Assembly (NCBI GenBank): GCA_934130105.1
Contig: CAKOXL010000001.1
Coordinates: forward strand, 1-64,000
Origin: an uncultured Bacilli bacterium
GTDB lineage: Bacteria; Bacillota_I; Bacilli_A; RF39; UBA660
Length of the DNA stretch: 64,000 bases
Direction of reading: 5' to 3'
Each line of letters starts with the position of its first letter. Positions within the stretch are counted from its first letter, which is position 1. Below are positions 26,032-34,306 of the stretch, piece after piece. A model generated the notes under the pieces. The model was not told the origin of the DNA and searched no databases. It saw only the letters and a program-made list of their open reading frames with translations. The position numbers were made by a program, and so were the translations under genes.

Positions 26032-26778
26032 TTGAAAGTGAGTTTTGATAGTGATTTAATTGTAAAAAAGATCGTGTTAGAACGAGAAAAAATTCCAAGT
26101 TTTGAAAAGTATCCATTTAATATTGAATTAGTAAAAAATTTTAATGAATTAAATTTTACTTCCCCAGTCACATTTTTTGTGGGTGAAAATGGAGTTGGTA
26201 AATCGACCTTTATAGAAGCAATCGCTATAGCATTAGGATTACCACCAGAGGGAGGCACTGAAAATTTTAAATATAACACAAACAACACTTCATCAAATCT
26301 TGCAGATTATTTGAAAGTATTAACCTTTAATAAGGCAAAGACTAAATTCTTTTTAAGGGCAGAGAACTTTTATAATTTTTCTACTGAAGTTCAAAGACTA
26401 GTAGAAGAAGATGGATTTTACAGTCTATATAATTCATATGGTGGAAATTTACATAAATGTTCACACGGAGAATCTTTTCTGCAATTAGTTAAGTATAAAT
26501 TTACAGATCATGGATTATATATTTTAGATGAACCAGAGGCGGCTCTTTCTCCACAAAGACAGTTATCATTGCTTTACTTGATAGATCAATTGGCAAAAGA
26601 TGGAAGCCAATTTATAATTGCTACTCATTCACCTATTTTAATAAGTTATCGTGATGGAAAAATATTAGACTTAAATAATGACTTTAAAGAGACAAAATAT
26701 GAAGATACTGAAATATATTCATTATATAAAACTTGCTTAGAAGATTATGAAAATATACAACACAAAATGTTTGATTAA
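26032..26778 (+). CDS. AAA-type ATPase of the ABC/RecF-like class (COG3910-like)
   Basis: 248 residues starting with TTG behind AAAGGTATGG. Features: 'FFVGENGVGKSTFIEAIAIA' (Walker A), 'SHGESFLQLV' in the signature position, 'LYILDEPEAALSPQRQ' (Walker B plus D-loop) and 'QFIIATHSPILISY' (switch His). This is the short stand-alone ATPase common beside restriction and abortive-infection genes; it lacks the TOPRIM domain of OLD nucleases. Partner is probably the nuclease-like protein just upstream. Confidence 0.8.
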   Translation: MKVSFDSDLIVKKIVLEREKIPSFEKYPFNIELVKNFNELNFTSPVTFFVGENGVGKSTFIEAIAIALGLPPEGGTENFKYNTNNTSSNLADYLKVLTFNKAKTKFFLRAENFYNFSTEVQRLVEEDGFYSLYNSYGGNLHKCSHGESFLQLVKYKFTDHGLYILDEPEAALSPQRQLSLLYLIDQLAKDGSQFIIATHSPILISYRDGKILDLNNDFKETKYEDTEIYSLYKTCLEDYENIQHKMFD

Positions 26779-26877
26779 AAATAAGTAGAATTAATTTTCT
26801 CTTTCTTTATACGGAAATAAAAACAATAGACAAACTTAAAAAAATGTTTATAATATTTAGAAAAAGGAATTGATACT

Positions 26878-28557
26878 ATGGATATAGACTTAAAAAAAAT
26901 TAAGAAAAAATATGGCGAAGATTTTGCTCACTTGTGCCGTGATTTGTTTCCAACTTTGCTTGAAACGGAAGGACTATTGTATAGTTTGATAGAAAGTAAT
27001 TTTTATCCTTCTAAATCTTTATATTTCGATATCGTTGATAACAACTTGGAATCAGATTTTCAAAGTTTTATCAATAATTTGGTCATAACCGAAGAAAAAG
27101 TAAAAATTGATACAGGTAAAACGCCACAAGAATTACTAGATGAAGCTGGTTATACCTTATATGAATGTAAAACAGAGCAAGATATTCAAAGTTTTAAAAA
27201 ATATTTTGCGAAAGGTGAAGAACTTTGTACTTTTAATGGTGGAAGACTAAATAGCTGTTACGTATTTTTTGCTGTTAAGAAAAATGTAGATGATATTAAA
27301 AGAAAAGATTTTGTTAATCCTCAAAGACAAGATGAGTATGGAACTTCCGTTATTAGCATTCAATTTACTAAAAATGATCAATCTACTGTATCAATAAAAA
27401 ACAGATATAATCATAAGGTAACTAACCCTGATGCAACGTTTAGTAATAATTTAGATAATATTGTTTATGGTTTAACTATGAGTTTTAAAAATACTTATAA
27501 CCTTAATTTTGATGATACCAATAACCAATGGTTTGAAATACCAAAATATGTACGTGCTAGTGATGGTAGAATTTATAAATATAATTATGAAATAGATAAT
27601 ATTTATTATTGTCCTGATAATATAATTATTGATAATTTTGAAGTAAAAAAATATGAAAAAGAAAGATACATAGTATTGGATTATTTTATCTTAGATATTA
27701 AATTAAAGAGAATAGAACCGTATAATAAATCTGAATCAGATAGTTTTGTTGATGGACTTGATAACATTGATAAAGTTCAGATTGAAAAGGAAGAAGATAA
27801 AAAAAATATATATTTAGATATAGAAGGAAATACTATAGTTATAGTGTTAGATAAAGAAAATAGAATAATAGGCTATCGAAATAATGCTATAACATGCATT
27901 GGTAATTATTTTTTATATTATAATGAGGTAGTAAAGAATTTAAGTTTATGGAATGTAAAAAGGGTTGGTCGATGTTTTTTATTTTCAAATGAATGGGGAC
28001 TAGAATCAATTGATCTGTCATCAGTAGAAGAAGTTTCTGATAATTTCTTATATAGTAATCTCTCTCTTTCTAAAATAGTAATGCCATATTTAGAAAAAGT
28101 AGGAAATTGTTTTATGGCAAGTAATAAAATTCTTAATGAGATACGTTTTTCTGAGTTAAAAGAAACTGGCACCAATTTCCTTCACGATAATTTGTCATTA
28201 ACATGTTTAAACCTTCCAAGTTTAATAAGAGTAGGAAATGGTTTTATAAGCGACAATCCATTAATTAACCAAGTATCTATGCCTAGTTTAGAAAATGTGG
28301 GAGATGAATTTCTATCACATAATGATCGTTTAAAAGTCTTAATCTTACCCAAATTAAAAAAAGCTGGTAATCAATTTCTTAGATACAATACAAGTTTGTT
28401 AAGTTTGAAATTACCTGAATTAGAGTCAATTGACGAACCATATTTAGAATTTAACAAATATGTGGTTCCTAAAAATGTATTGAATAGTAGTGCGTTTTCA
28501 TCTGATTTTAAAAGTAAACAAAAGAAATTAGGCACCATAAGTACAAAACAGTATTAA
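26878..28557 (+). CDS. Leucine-rich-repeat protein with unknown N-terminal domain (element cargo)
   Basis: 559 residues. The N-terminal 240 residues start 'MDIDLKKIKKKYGEDFAHLC' and contain 'ELCTFNGGRLNSCYVFFAVK' and 'RQDEYGTSVISIQFTK', a pattern I have in mind from Clostridia mobile elements but cannot name. A linker of about 100 residues follows. From residue 330 on come about nine repeats of roughly 22-24 residues, 'L.LPKLKKAGNQFLRYNTSL' in style, forming a BspA/LRR solenoid. No signal peptide, so intracellular. Likely a recognition protein, target unknown. Confidence 0.65.
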   Translation: MDIDLKKIKKKYGEDFAHLCRDLFPTLLETEGLLYSLIESNFYPSKSLYFDIVDNNLESDFQSFINNLVITEEKVKIDTGKTPQELLDEAGYTLYECKTEQDIQSFKKYFAKGEELCTFNGGRLNSCYVFFAVKKNVDDIKRKDFVNPQRQDEYGTSVISIQFTKNDQSTVSIKNRYNHKVTNPDATFSNNLDNIVYGLTMSFKNTYNLNFDDTNNQWFEIPKYVRASDGRIYKYNYEIDNIYYCPDNIIIDNFEVKKYEKERYIVLDYFILDIKLKRIEPYNKSESDSFVDGLDNIDKVQIEKEEDKKNIYLDIEGNTIVIVLDKENRIIGYRNNAITCIGNYFLYYNEVVKNLSLWNVKRVGRCFLFSNEWGLESIDLSSVEEVSDNFLYSNLSLSKIVMPYLEKVGNCFMASNKILNEIRFSELKETGTNFLHDNLSLTCLNLPSLIRVGNGFISDNPLINQVSMPSLENVGDEFLSHNDRLKVLILPKLKKAGNQFLRYNTSLLSLKLPELESIDEPYLEFNKYVVPKNVLNSSAFSSDFKSKQKKLGTISTKQY

Positions 28558-28588
28558 GAATTACACTAAGTTGTAGTTCTTTTTTTTG
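28557..28588 (+). terminator. Terminator behind the LRR gene
   Basis: AGAA.TACA and TGTA.TTCT arms around CTAAGT, followed by eight Ts. Confidence 0.65.
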
Positions 28589-28655
28589 ATAAAAATAATA
28601 AACTCAATCAAACATAAATATATGAAAAATTCATAAAATTTTATTAGGTGATGAG

Positions 28656-28838
28656 ATGAAAAAAATCGTTTATTCACAAGATTTAATCTTATCAGAAACA
28701 CATTTAAATTTAATCCTAGAAAAATTTCTATCAAAAAAGTTATACGAAAATAACTTCATTAGTTTTGATACTTTTGAAAAAATAAAAGAAGAAATTGATA
28801 ATGAAATATCAGAAATAAGATTAGAGTTTAGAAAATAA
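28656..28838 (+). CDS. Small recombinase-associated protein
   Basis: 60 residues, start behind AGGTGATGAG. Two amphipathic helices ending 'YENNFISFDTFEKIKEEIDN', which is the SHOCT-like 'L.....L.....G.I....FE..K..' pattern. It lies directly in front of the recombinase gene, where a small partner such as a recombination directionality factor may be encoded, but nothing in the sequence proves that. Confidence 0.55.
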   Translation: MKKIVYSQDLILSETHLNLILEKFLSKKLYENNFISFDTFEKIKEEIDNEISEIRLEFRK

Positions 28839-28883
28839 ACCATAGTTCTAATAAAAATAAAATTACAGGAAGGGAGATTTATA

Positions 28884-30581
28884 TTGACTTTTGATAAATA
28901 CAAAAAATATAATTTATTAGAAGAAATAAGAAAAGAAATTCTATCAGGTAAATCAATTTATGACTTAAAATTAAGAGCTACATTTTATGCCAGAGTATCT
29001 AGTGATAGTGAAGAACAAGCAACATCAGTTGTAAATCAAGTAGATTATTTTACTAATCTAATGAAATCAGTACCTAACTGGACATTTATAACAGGGTATA
29101 TTGATGAAGGTATTAGTGGTAAAAGTGTAAATAAAAGAGATGCTTTTTTAAAGATGATAGAAGATGCCAAAAATGATAAATTTGATTTAATACTAACAAA
29201 AAGTGTACCTAGATTTGCTAGAAATACTTTAGATAGTATCAAATACACCCAAGAATTGTTAAAATATAGTGTCGGTGTCTATTTTTTAAACGATAATATT
29301 AATACCTTTTTACCTGATTCAGAATTTCGTTTAACTTTGATGGCAAGCATTGCACAAGATGATTTGAGAAAACTATCAGAAAATGTAAAATTTGGATTAA
29401 AACAGTCAATTAAAAGAGGCATAGTTTTGGGAAGCAATAATATTTATGGTTATATAAAAAATAATGGTAGTTTGGAAATAGTAGAAAAAGAATCTATTGT
29501 TGTTAAAAAAATGTTTACTTTATATGATAGTTACTTAAGTTTGAAAAAGACTTCTATTGCTTTAGAAAAATTAGGCTATTTTAATCGTAAAGGTAAGCCC
29601 TTTGATACAACCACAATTAGAAGAATTTTAATGAATCCTAAATATAAAGGCTACTATTGTGGTAATAAAACAACTGTCCTAGATTATAAGTCAGGTATTA
29701 CTAAAAAGGTACCAAAAGATAAATGGTTAATTTATAAAGATAATGAAAAAATCCCCCCTATTGTAGAAGAGGGATTATGGAATAGAGTAAATAGTGAACT
29801 AGAAAAGAAACAAATAGGATATCAAAATAAACAAAGATTAGTTGTAAGAAGTAATTATGCTTATAGTGGAAAATTGATCTGTAAAGAACACAATATAGCT
29901 TATACAAGATCAGGTATTAAAAAGGGCAGAGTCAATGATTACCGTTACTGGTCTTGTAGATTATATAAAAGGGGAATTAAATATTGTAATAGTCCCTTAT
30001 TAAAAGAAAGTGAACTAGATATCTTATTTAAAAATATTATTGCTAAATTTCTAAAAAACAAAGATAAGATAAAAAGAGAATTACTTGATAGAGTAAAACT
30101 TCATAATATTGATATCAATCTTACACAAAAAATAGCTAGTTTAAATAAAAAAATAACGGAATTAGAAGCAAAAAAGGAAAAACTATTAGAATTAGTTACC
30201 AATAACTATATAGCTAATCAGGAATTCAGTAAAAAGAATGAAAGTATAAATAGTGAAATAAATGATATAAAAGTGGAATTAAAAAATATGGAATCAAAAG
30301 AACTTTATAAAGATAATAGGAAAGAAGAATTAGAAAATATAAAGAAAGAAATAGAAAATCAGTTAAGTGTGAATACTAATTTTACTAGTTTTATGGATTT
30401 ATTAATAGATAAGGTTTATATATCTAAAATAAGTAATAATCGCAACCTAGTAAAATTAGATATTTTATTGAAGACAGGTATGACCAAGTCCCTAAATTAC
30501 GACAATAAACAACCGATGCAAAATCAATTAATAGAATTAAAAAATGAGGGAGTAAGTTTTTTTATGAAAGATATTATTTAA
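28884..30581 (+). CDS. Large serine recombinase (integrase)
   Basis: 565 residues, TTG start behind AAGGGAG. Resolvase-type catalytic domain: 'RATFYARVSSDSEEQATSV' (nucleophilic Ser about residue 39), 'DEGISGKSVNKRDAFLKMI' and 'LILTKSVPRFARNTLDS'. Then the recombinase domain, a zinc ribbon ('LICKEHN...WSCRLYKRG...YCNSP'), a coiled coil (about residues 410-500, 'KKITELEAKKEKLLELV') and a C-terminal extension. Enzymes of this type insert elements without target duplication at a site with a two-base core, which fits the borders found here. Confidence 0.93.
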   Translation: MTFDKYKKYNLLEEIRKEILSGKSIYDLKLRATFYARVSSDSEEQATSVVNQVDYFTNLMKSVPNWTFITGYIDEGISGKSVNKRDAFLKMIEDAKNDKFDLILTKSVPRFARNTLDSIKYTQELLKYSVGVYFLNDNINTFLPDSEFRLTLMASIAQDDLRKLSENVKFGLKQSIKRGIVLGSNNIYGYIKNNGSLEIVEKESIVVKKMFTLYDSYLSLKKTSIALEKLGYFNRKGKPFDTTTIRRILMNPKYKGYYCGNKTTVLDYKSGITKKVPKDKWLIYKDNEKIPPIVEEGLWNRVNSELEKKQIGYQNKQRLVVRSNYAYSGKLICKEHNIAYTRSGIKKGRVNDYRYWSCRLYKRGIKYCNSPLLKESELDILFKNIIAKFLKNKDKIKRELLDRVKLHNIDINLTQKIASLNKKITELEAKKEKLLELVTNNYIANQEFSKKNESINSEINDIKVELKNMESKELYKDNRKEELENIKKEIENQLSVNTNFTSFMDLLIDKVYISKISNNRNLVKLDILLKTGMTKSLNYDNKQPMQNQLIELKNEGVSFFMKDII

Positions 30582-30599
30582 TATTCCCTTAAACGACCA

Positions 30600-30630
30600 C
30601 TACCTAAATACAAGCTTCACTTCCGGAAAA
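30600..30630. other. Right attachment site (attR) of the element
   Basis: Element sequence ('ACTACCTAAATACAA') changes to the binding-protein coding sequence at GCT 30614-30616, 33 bases after the end of the recombinase gene. Confidence 0.75.
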
Positions 30631-30903
30631 ACCAATTTGAACATCACCTGATAAAACAGCAGCTGTAACCTTATCAGCACCAGGCGTTAAAATAAGTTCA
30701 ACATCAAGTCCTTCTTCTTCAAAGAATCCTTGACTAATGGCAGCATATTGTGGTGCGTAGAAAACAGTATGTGCAACTTCAGCAACTTTAATTTTTTCTA
30801 GATTATCCTTCTTATTATCTCCTTTATTTAGATCAAGAATAAATAAAAGAAAAATCATACCGATAATCAAAATACAAATAATTGAATAAATTATCTTTTT
30901 CAT
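30604..30903 (-). pseudogene. 5' part of the ABC substrate-binding protein gene
   Basis: Codes the N-terminal 96 true residues plus 'CI' read from element DNA before a TAG. It begins with a hydrophobic anchor ('MKKIIYSIICILIIGMIFLL', no lipobox Cys) and the conserved 'KVAEVAHTVFYAPQYAAISQ' and 'VLSGDVQIGFSGSEA' of NMT1/THI5-like binding proteins. Start ATG follows AAGGAGG. The rest is at 24218-24919. The importer is probably inactive while the element is present. Confidence 0.9.
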
Positions 30904-31030
30904 ATATCCTCCTTCACTAGTGTATTATATGAAAAAATAAAATAAGTGTTATTAAAAAAGTGGTTAGCATTTCTTAGTTATTTGATATAATAATGTCAAA
31001 TGAAATAGTTATTTGAGGAGTAAACTAAAA

Positions 31031-31477
31031 ATGAAAAAATATATAAAAATTATTTTACTAGCAGGTATCATTTTAGGCTTAATATTTTGCAGTTTGATAA
31101 AAAGTAATTACCGCACTATATCAGATATTAAAATTACTGAAAACAATGTATCATTATCTATCAAAGAAAATACACTTACTAATACTGGGGCAACTCTAAT
31201 CTTAAAAAATAATAGTAACACAGATATTAAGTATGGTAATTCCTATGAAATAGAAATAAAACATAATAAAAAATGGTACAAACTAGATGGAAAAATGTAT
31301 TTTACTTTACCGTTATTTTTTTTAGAACCAAATAAAACGGTAGAATTAGAAGAAAATTGGCAAGATGGGTATAAAAAGCTAAAAAAGGGAACTTATAGAA
31401 TTATAAAAGAAATTAAAATAGAAAAAGAAAATAATACTTTTGATAGTTTCTATGTAGCGGCTGAATTTACGATTTAA
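31031..31477 (+). CDS. Membrane-anchored Ig-like domain protein
   Basis: 148 residues from the ATG at 31031 (GAGGAG at 31015); the upstream in-frame TTG lies in the ribosome site. One N-terminal membrane helix ('IILLAGIILGLIFCSLI') then a beta-sandwich: 'TNTGATLILKNNSNTDIKYG', 'EIEIKHNKKWYKL', 'LKKGTYRIIKEI', resembling the bacterial Ig-like domain of small Firmicutes membrane proteins. Exposed outside the cell. Role unknown. Confidence 0.65.
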   Translation: MKKYIKIILLAGIILGLIFCSLIKSNYRTISDIKITENNVSLSIKENTLTNTGATLILKNNSNTDIKYGNSYEIEIKHNKKWYKLDGKMYFTLPLFFLEPNKTVELEENWQDGYKKLKKGTYRIIKEIKIEKENNTFDSFYVAAEFTI

Positions 31478-31581
31478 TTAGGAATAATATAAATGTTAAG
31501 AAAAATTGCGTAACTTCCATCTAAAATTGGTAGAATATAAATACCTAAAATGCTATATTTCTTTAGGAAAGGAGAAAATAT

Positions 31582-32163
31582 ATGAATTTAGGAGAAAAAA
31601 TAGTTAGTTTAAGAAAGAAAAATAATTTATCACAGGAAGAATTAGCAGAGAAGGTAGGGGTAACTAGACAAACTATTTCAAAGTGGGAACTAGAAGAAAC
31701 AACACCAGATATTAATCAGGCTAAGAAGTTATCTAAACTATTTAATATTAGTTTAGATGAATTAACGAATAATGATATCAGTAATATTTTAGTAGAAAAG
31801 GTAAGTAATACGGAAAAACTAGCAGGAATTATCATAAAAATATTAAAAGCACTTGGTATTTTTATATTAGTTTTTATTGGTATTATCATAGCATTAATTA
31901 TTTTCTTTAGTGTTGGAAACCATCACGAAGATAATACAGTTACTGGTAAAATCTCTGTTAATTGTAGCCTAGATAATGAAGAATATTTATATGAAGTAGA
32001 ATATAATAAAAACTATCAGATTATTTATGCCGGAGGAGATGCTTGGATTATGAATCATGTAGATGTAGATCACTATGAAGATGCTAATCAAGCAGTAGCT
32101 CACATTGAAGATTATTTTAAAGATCATAATGGCTCATGCATTATTTCAGAAGAAGAAAAGTAA
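31582..32163 (+). CDS. XRE-family regulator with membrane helix
   Basis: 193 residues. HTH_3 domain at 5-60 ('NNLSQEELAEKVGVTRQTIS', 'KLSKLFNISLDEL'), a membrane helix at about 90-112 ('GIFILVFIGIIIALIIFF') and an extracytoplasmic part of about 80 residues ('VNCSLDNEEYLYEVEYNKNY'). Such membrane-tethered regulators usually sense a surface signal and repress nearby genes. Start follows AAAGGAG. The neighbouring Ig-like protein may be its target, by position only. Confidence 0.8.
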   Translation: MNLGEKIVSLRKKNNLSQEELAEKVGVTRQTISKWELEETTPDINQAKKLSKLFNISLDELTNNDISNILVEKVSNTEKLAGIIIKILKALGIFILVFIGIIIALIIFFSVGNHHEDNTVTGKISVNCSLDNEEYLYEVEYNKNYQIIYAGGDAWIMNHVDVDHYEDANQAVAHIEDYFKDHNGSCIISEEEK

Positions 32164-32225
32164 TACCTAAAAAATAAAAATTTTATCTAAGAAAAAAACA
32201 TAATTTAATTAAATTTATACCAAAA

Positions 32226-32282
32226 GGTAAGTAGCTAACATAAAAGTGCATACTTACTTTTTCTTTTTTCTTTTTCTATAAT
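32226..32282 (+). promoter_or_regulatory. Promoter of the MBL-fold gene with HxlR-like half-sites
   Basis: GGTAAGTA (32226-32233) and TACTTACT (32251-32258) form an inverted pair; the second overlaps the -35 position of a promoter with TATAAT at 32277-32282. The same half-sites form the palindrome in front of the HxlR gene (33160-33173). Confidence 0.6.
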
Positions 32283-32339
32283 GATAATGTCAAAGAAAAA
32301 GCGCTTAAATCTTTGAAAAAAGAAATGGAGGAAATAAAA

Positions 32340-33134
32340 ATGGAAAAGAAAAAAATAGAATTAGAAAAAGGAGAAGTATTTGTTTATGATTTTGGTAGTA
32401 TAAAACTTTATAACTACAACACTAATGATTTTATGAATGATCAAGTTATCATGTTAGAAAAAAATCAAAAGTTAGTAGTTATTGAATCACCTACCTTTTA
32501 TGATAATAATCAAGAGCTTGAAAACTATATTAAGTCATTAAATGTTACAGTAGATGGTATTTTGCTTTCTTATCATATGAGTGGTGGAACTTTCTTAGAA
32601 AATAGTAAAAGTTATGCTACACACAAGGCTGATGAATATGGTCATGTTGGTGGTGGCAAGGGCTTAATAGATAGTTTTATATCAGCGTTTGGAGAACCAT
32701 TTGATAAAAATATCCACAAAATAACAGATTATATCGATACCAATAAAATTACTTTAGCAGATATAAAAATGAATATTATTCCAACAAACGATGCTTACGA
32801 CATTGAAATCCCAGAAATAAATGTTATCTATACACATATGTTAGGTAGTAAATGCCATTCTATTATCGCTGGTGTAGATCACGCAAATAATATGATTGAA
32901 ACACTAAGAGGTTATATTGAGAAAAATTATAATTTAATCTTAACATCACACTATATTCCAGAAGATATTACGGCTGTAAATGAAAAGATTACTTATATTG
33001 AAACTCTATTAAATATAGCTAGTATTTCTAATAATAGTAATGAAATGATTACGAAATTAAAAGAAGAATATCCTGATTATAGTGGAGATAATTATTTAGA
33101 AATGACAGCAAACTTCTTTTTTCCTAATAATTAA
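32340..33134 (+). CDS. MBL-fold-like protein without the usual metal ligands
   Basis: 264 residues from ATG 32340 (GGAGG at 32327). Strand order of a metallo-beta-lactamase fold is suggested by 'QKLVVIESPTFYDNNQELEN', 'VDGILLSYHMSGGTFLENSK', 'INVIYTHMLGSKCHSII' and 'NLILTSHYIPE'. The HxHxDH motif is not present ('YHMSGG' stands in its place), so enzymatic activity is doubtful. The promoter carries the same half-sites as the HxlR gene downstream, which suggests control by that regulator. Confidence 0.55.
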   Translation: MEKKKIELEKGEVFVYDFGSIKLYNYNTNDFMNDQVIMLEKNQKLVVIESPTFYDNNQELENYIKSLNVTVDGILLSYHMSGGTFLENSKSYATHKADEYGHVGGGKGLIDSFISAFGEPFDKNIHKITDYIDTNKITLADIKMNIIPTNDAYDIEIPEINVIYTHMLGSKCHSIIAGVDHANNMIETLRGYIEKNYNLILTSHYIPEDITAVNEKITYIETLLNIASISNNSNEMITKLKEEYPDYSGDNYLEMTANFFFPNN

Positions 33135-33159
33135 TTACTACTATTAACACTTACTAAAA

Positions 33160-33197
33160 GGTAAGTACTTACCAAAAATACCATGTAATGCTATAAT
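33160..33197 (+). promoter_or_regulatory. Operator and promoter of the HxlR regulator gene
   Basis: GGTAAGTACTTACC (33160-33173) is a perfect 14-base palindrome that overlaps the -35 position of a promoter with TATAAT at 33192-33197. This is an ideal place for autorepression by the protein encoded next. Confidence 0.7.
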
Positions 33198-33216
33198 GAA
33201 TCTGGGAGTTGATAAT

Positions 33217-33531
33217 ATGGCTAAAACTTATACTAGTTGTCCTGTTGAATATACAGCATCTATTATTTCCAATAAGTGGAAAGTTTTAATTTTAAGAGAT
33301 TTAATTACTGGAACCAAAAGATATAATGAACTGAATAGATCAGTAGTAGGAATATCAGCTAAAGTGTTAACTGAAAATTTAAAAGACTTAGAGCAAGATG
33401 GTATTGTAAATAGAAAAGTTTACCCTCAAGTACCACCAAAAGTAGAATATTCACTAACTGCTAAAGGTTTAGAATTAAAAGATGTAATAGACAAGATGAA
33501 AGAATTTGGTATGAAATATAAGGACAAGTAA
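33217..33531 (+). CDS. HxlR-family transcriptional regulator
   Basis: 104 residues from ATG 33217 (GGGAG upstream; the ATG at 33196 lies over the -10 box). Winged-helix HxlR signature: 'CPVEYTASIISNKWKVLILR', 'GTKRYNELNRSVVGISAKVL', 'EDGIVNRKVYPQVPPKVEYS' in similar form, 'LTAKG'. The Cys near the N-terminus is the residue that senses electrophiles or redox change in several HxlR/YodB proteins. The next genes (macrodomain, SirTM) follow with one-base spacing and overlap, so they are probably in its operon. Confidence 0.9.
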   Translation: MAKTYTSCPVEYTASIISNKWKVLILRDLITGTKRYNELNRSVVGISAKVLTENLKDLEQDGIVNRKVYPQVPPKVEYSLTAKGLELKDVIDKMKEFGMKYKDK

Positions 33532-33532
33532 G

Positions 33533-34306
33533 ATGAAAGAAAAACTATTAGTAAAAATAATTAAATATTTAATAGAAGAAGAAAATTATAATATCAAAAT
33601 ACCAAATTCTTATCATGAATTAAAAAATTTATATAAGACACTTGTGAATATAAGACTACCAAAGCAAGTAAGTGAAGAAATTTTAAAGTTAGAAGATGCA
33701 TATTTAAAATTAGAATTAAATGATAAAGAAGTAACTGATGCCAATGATTTAAAAGAAATAGATAAAAATATAATTTTGTGGCGTGGTGATATTACGACTT
33801 TAAAATGTGATGTGATTGTGAATGCAGGAAATCACGATGGACTGGGTTGTTTTAATCCTAATCATAAATGTATTGATAACATAATCCACACGAATGCCGG
33901 TATGAGATTAAGACTTGAATGTAATGATATTTTAAAAGGTAACAAAATAAAAAATGGCGAATTTATAGTATGTAGTGCTTATAATTTACCATCTAAAAAA
34001 GTAATCACAACAGTAGGACCTCAAGTTTTAGGAAGTATTACGAAAGAAAATGAAATAGACTTATCAAACTGTTATAAAAATACTTTAGAGTATGCTATTA
34101 AAAATAACTATAAACAAATAGCATTTCCTAGTATCTCAACAGGATTATTTTCTTACCCAATAGGAAAAGCTAAATTTATTGCTTATAATTCTGTAAAAGA
34201 AGTATTAAGTAAATATAATACCAATATAAAAGTGATTTTTAATGTCTATAGTGAGGAAGATTTACATGAATACAAAGAATTATTTGAAGATAAAAAAATT
34301 AATTGA
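33533..34306 (+). CDS. Zinc-type macrodomain protein (protein-ADP-ribose hydrolase)
   Basis: 257 residues. The N-terminal 75 residues are helical; the macrodomain follows with 'DVIVNAGNHDGLGCFNPNHK' and 'CIDNIIHTNAGMRLR'. The Cys-X4-His-X-Cys arrangement is the zinc site of the Zn-macro class, which is linked to sirtuins of class M and removes the ADP-ribose they attach. 'PSISTGLFSYPIGKA' is the phosphate-binding loop. One base separates it from the HxlR gene, and the SirTM start lies inside its 3' end. Confidence 0.9.
   Translation: MKEKLLVKIIKYLIEEENYNIKIPNSYHELKNLYKTLVNIRLPKQVSEEILKLEDAYLKLELNDKEVTDANDLKEIDKNIILWRGDITTLKCDVIVNAGNHDGLGCFNPNHKCIDNIIHTNAGMRLRLECNDILKGNKIKNGEFIVCSAYNLPSKKVITTVGPQVLGSITKENEIDLSNCYKNTLEYAIKNNYKQIAFPSISTGLFSYPIGKAKFIAYNSVKEVLSKYNTNIKVIFNVYSEEDLHEYKELFEDKKIN

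Larger units (their letters stand above)
24921..30613 (+). mobile_element. 5.7-kb serine-recombinase element inserted in the ABC binding-protein gene
   Basis: The element lies between two halves of one gene. Left chromosomal flank reads 'TACATAAGAG|GCT', right flank 'GCT|TCACTTCCGG', and the only bases common to both junctions are GCT (24921-24923 and 30614-30616), as expected for a large serine recombinase with a tiny crossover core. Deleting one copy with the interior gives a continuous frame '...SGSEA-SYVYNAGEK...'. Cargo: nuclease-like gene, ATPase, LRR protein, a small gene and the recombinase at the right end. No conjugation or phage structural genes are visible. Confidence 0.9.

Noticed and set aside
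24905..30630. Prophage
   Set aside because: No structural, lysis or replication genes are present in the 5.7 kb; only recombinase and cargo.
30904..31030. Riboswitch upstream of the ABC binding-protein gene
   Set aside because: Only about 100 AT-rich bases lie before the divergent gene, with a TATAAT box near the start codon and no conserved riboswitch core such as a TPP element.
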